11,221 nucleotides of DNA from Chlorobiales bacterium (GTDB lineage: Bacteria; Bacteroidota; Chlorobiia; Chlorobiales; Chlorobiaceae). The notes under the pieces are model-generated. The model was given only the letters and a program-made list of their open reading frames with translations. It ran no database searches and was not told where the DNA came from. Of this stretch, positions 6,779 to 11,221 are shown piece after piece. The position numbers and the translations under genes were made by a program. Each line of letters begins with the position of its first letter. Position 1 is the first letter of the stretch. The stretch covers positions 1 to 11,221 of the forward strand of contig JAKSCY010000646.1 of NCBI GenBank assembly GCA_022360355.1, read 5' to 3'.

Positions 6779-7710
6779 CAGCAACAGGTTTGTTCAAACC
6801 CGAGAAGCTTTATTTCCAGCTCAAGACTCACCCCGAACATCTTTCGGACATGTTCGTTTGCAGTACAAATTAATTCCATAACATCGGAAGCCCTTGCCTC
6901 ACCTGTATTGATGATAACATTCGCATGGGATTCCGAAATAACCGCTCCGCCTTTCCGAAGCCCCTTAAGCCCGCATGCATCGATCATCTGACCTGCGCCG
7001 AGCCCCGAAGGATTTCCCTCCGGCCGGGGATTGCGGAAAATGCTTCCGGCATTGGGCCATGATAGCGGCTGGGAGATGCTTCGTCTCTGAAGAGCTTCTC
7101 TGCACAGACGATCCCGCTTGTCGCGCTCGGCACCGGAAAGTTTCTCAAGTTTCATGCCCGCACCGAGAATCACACTCCCTTCAAGAGAACAGCATCGGTA
7201 GCCAAACGCTATTTCATCCCCCGGAATCACCCGGGGGTTGCCGTTATCAAGTATCTCGATCCAGGAAACAACATCGGAAATTTCCTGCCCGTGAGCACCT
7301 GCATTCATGGCAACAGCCCCGCCGACCGTTCCGGGAATCCCCTGAAGCATCTCCAGGCCACCCAAAGAGAGCGCAAGTGTCTTAGCAGCAACCGCCCGTA
7401 GCGGCACACCCGCACCTGCCATCAGAGTATTTTTTCTGACACTGTACCCACCCAAAGCTCTGGAGGTTACAATCACGGCTCCCCTGACACCACCATCATG
7501 CACCAGAAGATTGGATCCCCTCCCTATCAGCACATAGGGAAGCTTTCTCGCATCAAACAGGGCTACCGCCCGACAGAGATCGTCCCGGTCAAGAGGATCT
7601 ACATAAAAATCAACCTCCCCTCCGATCCGGAGAGAGGTATGCTGTTTCATGGACTCACCCAGAAGCACCTGCCCCCTGATGGTATCCAGCAATTCTTCAG
7701 TACTGATCAT
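6778..7710 (-). CDS. murB: UDP-N-acetylenolpyruvoylglucosamine reductase MurB
   Basis: This 310-residue FAD enzyme uses NADPH to reduce UDP-GlcNAc-enolpyruvate to UDP-MurNAc in the cytoplasm, the last step making the muramic acid unit. 'HTSLRIGG' (24-31) opens the FAD-binding domain. 'LPYVLIGRGSNLLV' (57-70) and 'GIPGTVGGAVAMNAGAHG' (124-141) are the FAD contact blocks. 'NAGSIFRNP' (220-228) supplies the catalytic Ser223, and 'ISESHANVIINTGEA' and the closing 'LELEIKLLG' carry the remaining active-site region with its Glu. Absence of the extra type I loops and the 'AGSIFRNP' form point to a type II enzyme. The start is weakly supported: only a distant AGGT is seen upstream of ATG 7710. The stop overlaps the ftsQ ATG as TGATG. 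It is separated from murC by 60 nt containing a repeat-like motif. Confidence 0.96.
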   Translation of the reverse strand: MISTEELLDTIRGQVLLGESMKQHTSLRIGGEVDFYVDPLDRDDLCRAVALFDARKLPYVLIGRGSNLLVHDGGVRGAVIVTSRALGGYSVRKNTLMAGAGVPLRAVAAKTLALSLGGLEMLQGIPGTVGGAVAMNAGAHGQEISDVVSWIEILDNGNPRVIPGDEIAFGYRCCSLEGSVILGAGMKLEKLSGAERDKRDRLCREALQRRSISQPLSWPNAGSIFRNPRPEGNPSGLGAGQMIDACGLKGLRKGGAVISESHANVIINTGEARASDVMELICTANEHVRKMFGVSLELEIKLLGFEQTCC

Positions 7711-7737
7711 CTATACACTGTTGACCTGTTTATTTGT

Positions 7738-7757
7738 GGGCACCGCTATTAAATTCG
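7738..7757 (-). repeat. Degenerate copy of the intergenic repeat in the murC/murB gap
   Basis: The plus-strand text GGGCACCGCTATTAAATTCG matches the core of copy 2 (4548-4567) at 16 of 20 positions without gaps, including the whole GGGCACC part and CTATT. It has the same orientation and lies 27 nt upstream of the murB ATG, comparable to the position of copy 2 relative to ftsZ. It may be a diverged copy or an independent instance of a shared regulatory site. Confidence 0.45.
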
Positions 7758-7770
7758 TTACGCACCCTGA

Positions 7771-9159
7771 TTACTTCCCGCATCGCACTGCAAGCTCTGC
7801 GGCAATCTTTGTAATATCCCCCGCTCCCATGAATAACAGGAGCTTTCCTGCTACACAGTAACCTGCGAGACCCTTGCAGAGTTCCTCCCTGTCAGGGATA
7901 AACAAGACGTTTTGTGCACCTGCAACTTTTGCCGATTCCGCAACAAGAGACCCGCTTACCTCTGGAAAGTCATCGGGGTTTTCACGCGCGGCAAAAACAT
8001 CGGTGACACAAACACGATCCGCGTTCGAAAGTGCCCAGCCATACTCATCGGCAAAAGTCCTTGTTCTGGAGAAAAGGTGAGGCTGAAAAATCGCAATCAC
8101 TTCGTAATCCGGCCAGCCGGCCCTGGCCGCCTTTACCGCTGCCTTGACCTCCGAAGGATGGTGAGCATAGTCATCGACGATTACAGGCCCCCCGCTTCTG
8201 CTGCAGGTAATCTGAAAGCGCCTCCTCATCCCGCTGAACGCCGCAAGTCCCGAAACGATCTTGTCAACCGGCAGTCCCATTTCAAGACCTGTTGCAATCG
8301 CAGCCAGAGCGTTATGCACGTTATGCCGTCCCGGAACCGCAATGCGGACACTGGCCAGTTGCTGCTTGTGGTATTCCACCGTAAAAAACGTCTCGGACCC
8401 GTTCACGTGTATATCACGGGCTACAAGGTCCGCCGATTCCTCGATGCCGTAGGTAAACGCCCGCCTGCTCAGCCGGGGGATGATTTTCCGTACTTCCGGC
8501 CAGTCCACGCAACACAATACCCTGCCGTAGAAAGGAACCTTGTTGGCAAACGCGATAAAAGCCTCCCGGAGATCGTCAATATCGGCGTACGTGTCAGTAT
8601 GCTCGATCTCGAGACTGTTGATAATGGCAAGCGAAGGGGTCAGCTTCAGAAACGCACGATCGTATTCGTCCGCTTCTATCACCATATACCGTCCGTTCCC
8701 GACCATGGTGCTCCCTTTCAGGTAATCGGAGATACCGCCGATCATAACGGTAGGTGACTCGCCTGCTTCTATGAGCATTGTGGCAATCATGGCAGTCGTC
8801 GTCGTCTTGCCGTGAGTGCCCGCAACACAGATGCCACTCTTATACCGCATCAGTTCGCCGAGCATTTCGTCCCGTTTGATGACAGGAGTACCTTTTTGCA
8901 TGGCCGCCACGATCTCTACGTTGTCATCTGCCTCCACCGCAGAAGAGTACACAACTACATCGCAGTCGCCGATATTACCCGCACTGTGCCCTCGTGAAAC
9001 CATTGCACCCTGGTCCTGAAGTTTTCTCGTCACCTCACTGGCGGCAAGGTCTGAACCTGTAACGACAAAACCGGATTTCAGCAGCAGCTCGGCAATCGCG
9101 CTCATTCCCGCTCCACCGATACCGACAATATGCACACCTCTTGTTTTTCCCAGCTCCAC
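7771..9159 (-). CDS. murC: UDP-N-acetylmuramate--L-alanine ligase MurC
   Basis: This 462-residue ATP-dependent ligase adds the first amino acid, normally L-alanine, to UDP-MurNAc in the cytoplasm. The N-terminal domain has '[17 protein letters not shown]' (10-26) for the UDP moiety. The central domain has the P-loop '[14 protein letters not shown]' (113-126), '[10 protein letters not shown]' (162-171), '[10 protein letters not shown]' (182-191) and '[12 protein letters not shown]' (276-287). The C-terminal domain has '[10 protein letters not shown]' (329-338), 'FQPHLFSRT' (358-366) and the terminal 'GAGDI' (445-449). Length is normal and there is no Ddl fusion. The start is a GTG at 9159, only 10 nt after the murG stop and without a clear SD. 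Nearby ATG (9169) and GTG (9164) codons are out of frame, so coupling with murG is likely. Confidence 0.97.
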   Translation of the reverse strand: MELGKTRGVHIVGIGGAGMSAIAELLLKSGFVVTGSDLAASEVTRKLQDQGAMVSRGHSAGNIGDCDVVVYSSAVEADDNVEIVAAMQKGTPVIKRDEMLGELMRYKSGICVAGTHGKTTTTAMIATMLIEAGESPTVMIGGISDYLKGSTMVGNGRYMVIEADEYDRAFLKLTPSLAIINSLEIEHTDTYADIDDLREAFIAFANKVPFYGRVLCCVDWPEVRKIIPRLSRRAFTYGIEESADLVARDIHVNGSETFFTVEYHKQQLASVRIAVPGRHNVHNALAAIATGLEMGLPVDKIVSGLAAFSGMRRRFQITCSRSGGPVIVDDYAHHPSEVKAAVKAARAGWPDYEVIAIFQPHLFSRTRTFADEYGWALSNADRVCVTDVFAARENPDDFPEVSGSLVAESAKVAGAQNVLFIPDREELCKGLAGYCVAGKLLLFMGAGDITKIAAELAVRCGK

Positions 9160-9169
9160 AACACGTCAT

Positions 9170-10264
9170 TTAATGATTTGCAAGTTCCGCGATCCTTCCG
9201 GCAAGCTCGCCTGCCGCCCCCGGCTTTCCATGTTTCCGGCAGGCTTGCGCCATACGCTCACGCGCCCCGGCATCCGCCAGTAACCCCTGCACCAGCTTTT
9301 TTGCACGACTACCGGCAATATCCTTGTCCTCAATCAGCTCGGCGGCGCCTTCCCTCGACAGCGCTTCCGCATTAAAAAACTGATGGTTTCCCGTTGCATG
9401 GGGATAGGGCACAAGAATCGCCGGTTTACCGAGATTGGTCAGTTCCGCAACGGTTGATGCCCCCGCACGGCAAAGAACAACGTCCGCAGAAGAGTAGGCA
9501 CTACCCATTTCATTAATATAGGAACCGATCCAGAGATTACGTGAAGGGCTGAACGCACTGCTGATCGATTCGTAATCAAGAGAACCTGTCTGCCAGATAA
9601 TATTTGACTTCCCCGCCAGTTCCCGAACCCACTCCCTGACCGCATTATTGATAGAACGGGCTCCCCTGCTACCACCGAAAACAAGAAGGGTCGGCAGATC
9701 GGGATCAAGGCCGAAATACTCCCTGGCACTGCAACAGTCAACCACGGAGAAACTGCGCGCAGGGTTGCCGGAAACATGAACTTCCGCCTTTCTTCGCAGA
9801 AAGCGCCCGCTGTCAGGAAACGAGAGGTGCACTTCGGTGGCACGTAAAGAAAGCAGTCTGGTTGTAACCCCGGGAAATGCGTTCTGCTCCTGAATAAGAT
9901 TGCGTATACCAAGCATCTGCGCGGCGAGAAGGAGTGGCGCGCTGACAAACCCTCCCGTACCAACAACAACGTCGGGTTGTTCACGCCTGATAAGGGCGAC
10001 TGCTTTCCGGACAGCTCCCGCAAAATCAGCCAGAACGACTGCGTTGGCCAGAAAGTCTGCCGGTGATTTTCCACGCCTGAAACCGCGGACCCTGAAAGTA
10101 TGCAAACGAAAACCCAAGCGAGGGACTTCCGTTGCCTCGATACCTTTTTCCGTACCTGCAAACGAAACATCTGTCCCGGGAAAGCGCTTCAGGAGCTCTT
10201 CAGCCATTGCAACCGCCGGATAAAGGTGCCCGCCGGTCCCTCCACCCGCAAAGATAACCTTCAT
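9170..10264 (-). CDS. murG: UDP-GlcNAc: lipid I N-acetylglucosaminyltransferase MurG
   Basis: This 364-residue GT-B (family GT28) enzyme works at the cytoplasmic membrane face. It transfers GlcNAc from UDP-GlcNAc to lipid I, giving lipid II. The three G-loops are visible: 'FAGGGTGGHLYPA' (5-17), 'VVGTGGFVSAP' (100-110) and 'VFGGSRGARSIN' (195-206). 'QEQNAFPGVTTR' (125-136) and 'SGNPAR' (165-170) are also typical. The donor-binding C-terminal region 'CRAGASTVAEL' (265-275) to 'PYPHATGNHQFFNAE' (286-300) contains the conserved Glu and Gln contacts. The ATG overlaps the ftsW stop as ATGA and has the strongest SD of the window just upstream. It is followed 10 nt later by murC. Confidence 0.97.
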   Translation of the reverse strand: MKVIFAGGGTGGHLYPAVAMAEELLKRFPGTDVSFAGTEKGIEATEVPRLGFRLHTFRVRGFRRGKSPADFLANAVVLADFAGAVRKAVALIRREQPDVVVGTGGFVSAPLLLAAQMLGIRNLIQEQNAFPGVTTRLLSLRATEVHLSFPDSGRFLRRKAEVHVSGNPARSFSVVDCCSAREYFGLDPDLPTLLVFGGSRGARSINNAVREWVRELAGKSNIIWQTGSLDYESISSAFSPSRNLWIGSYINEMGSAYSSADVVLCRAGASTVAELTNLGKPAILVPYPHATGNHQFFNAEALSREGAAELIEDKDIAGSRAKKLVQGLLADAGARERMAQACRKHGKPGAAGELAGRIAELANH

Positions 10265-11221
10265 TCGCCTCCTCCGTTCAATACTCCGTCAGGGGAGCGT
10301 TTCGTCCCGGAATTCCTCCTCCTGGATATGTTGATCAGAATTCCTACTCCCAGTGAATTAAACAGGAGCGCCGTCCCTCCGTAACTGATAAATGGCAAAG
10401 GCACTCCTGTTGTAGGAAGCACGTTGCTTGCAACCGCGATATTGATCAAAGCATACAGAACAATGGTAATGGTGATACCCAGTGCGACGAAACGCGCGAA
10501 CCCGTCAGGAGCATTTTTGGCGATAATCAAACCACAGATAAAGAAGGCAGCAAAAAGAACAATGACAGCAACCGCTCCGATAAATCCGAACTCTTCACCG
10601 ATGATCACGAAAACAAAGTCGTTGTAGGAAAGCGGCAGAAAAAGCTCCCGTTGCTTGCTTTCTCCTATACCAAGCCCGAACAACCCCCCGTTGCCCAGAC
10701 CGATAAGCGCCTGTCGCACCTGGTAAGAAAGCTGCAGCTCATCACCTCTGTTGAAAAACGACAACAGACGCGCAACCCTGTAGGGCTGAGCAACCGCAAA
10801 GAGAGCAGCAGCGGGAATCAAGGGAATTGCTGTTACAAGAAGATATTTGAGCCGGACACCTCCGAGAAACATCAGGATAAAACCTATGGTTGCCACGAGG
10901 GTAGCCGTACTGAAGTTTGGGGCGAATGCAATAAGAGCCACGACAGCGAGCAGCAGGGTGAGCAGGGGATAGTAACTGTCGTTGAGGTCTTTGATGAAAT
11001 CCCTCTTGTCGGTTAGCAGCTTGGCGAAATGAAATATCAGGGCATACTTGGCAAAATCAGATACCTGGAAACTTACCGGGCCCAGAGGAATCCATCGTGC
11101 TGCACCTTTGATAACCCCTATGAACTTTAAAAACAGGAGCATTGCAAGAAGAAAGATGCTGAAGAAAAGAAGAATCTTGCTGAGCTTTTTGAAAACGAGA
11201 TAATCAATCGACGAAAACACA
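10261..11221 (-). CDS. ftsW: Septal peptidoglycan glycosyltransferase FtsW (5' end missing)
   Basis: 319 C-terminal codons are visible and the reading frame stays open to the window edge. A GTG at 11220 is probably internal, since the family usually has about 50 more N-terminal residues. FtsW is a SEDS-family membrane protein that polymerises lipid II at the septum with its partner class B PBP. In visible numbering, 'GAARWIPLG' (39-47), 'FQVSDFAK' (51-58), 'PNFSTATLV' (101-109), 'GLGIGESKQRELFLPLSYND' (182-201), 'GEEFGFIGA' (208-216) and 'PTTGVPLPFISYGGTALL' (269-286) are the SEDS signature blocks, with Asp201 at the usual N/T-D-F position. Forms such as Q-V-S-D and P-N-F-S-T are recalled as typical of FtsW from the Bacteroidota/Chlorobiota side and differ from proteobacterial Q-P-S-E and P-D-x-G-T. 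A basic tail (300-319) ends at TGA. RodA is the alternative, but the context with murG-murC and ftsQAZ favours FtsW. Confidence 0.93.
   Translation of the reverse strand, partial: VFSSIDYLVFKKLSKILLFFSIFLLAMLLFLKFIGVIKGAARWIPLGPVSFQVSDFAKYALIFHFAKLLTDKRDFIKDLNDSYYPLLTLLLAVVALIAFAPNFSTATLVATIGFILMFLGGVRLKYLLVTAIPLIPAAALFAVAQPYRVARLLSFFNRGDELQLSYQVRQALIGLGNGGLFGLGIGESKQRELFLPLSYNDFVFVIIGEEFGFIGAVAVIVLFAAFFICGLIIAKNAPDGFARFVALGITITIVLYALINIAVASNVLPTTGVPLPFISYGGTALLFNSLGVGILINISRRRNSGTKRSPDGVLNGGGE
10268..10275 (-). promoter_or_regulatory. Strong ribosome binding site of murG
   Basis: GGAGGAGG on the minus strand lies inside the end of ftsW; the GGAGG at 10271-10275 is 6 nt from the murG ATG. 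It fixes the murG start and contrasts with the weak or absent SD sites of murC, murB, ftsQ and ftsA, suggesting independent initiation at murG and coupling further down. Confidence 0.75.

Noticed and set aside
7912..8757. Plus-strand open frame (281 codons) opposite murC
   Set aside because: Antisense to conserved MurC blocks, low-complexity composition, no family signature.
9439..10170. Minus-strand open frame (243 codons) in another frame within murG
   Set aside because: It overlaps murG, which has all G-loops and a strong ribosome site; this frame has neither.
1..11221. CRISPR array, tRNA or rRNA gene, insertion sequence, phage or defence genes
   Set aside because: I saw no regularly spaced repeats, no cloverleaf-like segment, no transposase or integrase, and almost all of the sequence is accounted for by housekeeping genes.

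Overview
All genes that can be supported lie on the minus strand, so the window reads from right to left. The gene content, and the FtsW and FtsZ sequence motifs, fit the Bacteroidota/Chlorobiota (FCB) group. A green sulfur bacterium (Chlorobiota, for example a Chlorobium- or Prosthecochloris-like organism) is my best guess. That placement rests on recalled family patterns, not on a database search.

Layout in transcription order. (1) Positions 11221-3261 hold the distal part of a division and cell wall (dcw) cluster: ftsW (5' end cut by the window edge), murG, murC, murB, ftsQ, ftsA and ftsZ. Several joints are tight: ATGA overlap at ftsW/murG, 10 nt at murG/murC, TGATG overlap at murB/ftsQ, 24 nt at ftsQ/ftsA. 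The two looser joints are murC/murB (60 nt) and ftsA/ftsZ (77 nt). (2) After a 117-nt gap come two small membrane-anchor genes of a succinate dehydrogenase/fumarate reductase (sdhC, sdhD, overlapping ATGA) and the flavoprotein gene sdhA. No iron-sulfur subunit gene (sdhB) follows. (3) After a 157-nt gap comes the first 83 codons of an acetyl-CoA hydrolase/transferase family gene that runs off the left edge.

How the genes work together. MurB and MurC make UDP-MurNAc and add its first amino acid. MurG makes lipid II. FtsW polymerises glycan at the septum, FtsQ belongs to the divisome scaffold, and FtsA anchors FtsZ filaments to the membrane. The sdh genes and the CoA-transferase are a separate metabolic group that handles succinate/fumarate and CoA esters, plausibly in the (reverse) TCA cycle.

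The window is mostly conserved housekeeping DNA, and I found no new multi-gene system. The most notable extra signals are four. A non-coding repeat of about 32-36 bp occurs nearly identically in the ftsA/ftsZ and sdhA/CoA-transferase gaps, with degenerate or inverted relatives in other gaps. FtsZ carries a lysine in its otherwise glycine-rich T4 GTP-binding loop. FtsZ also has two copies of a PAY-[IL]-R-type tail peptide. The two Sdh anchors together carry four membrane histidines, which suggests a two-heme enzyme.
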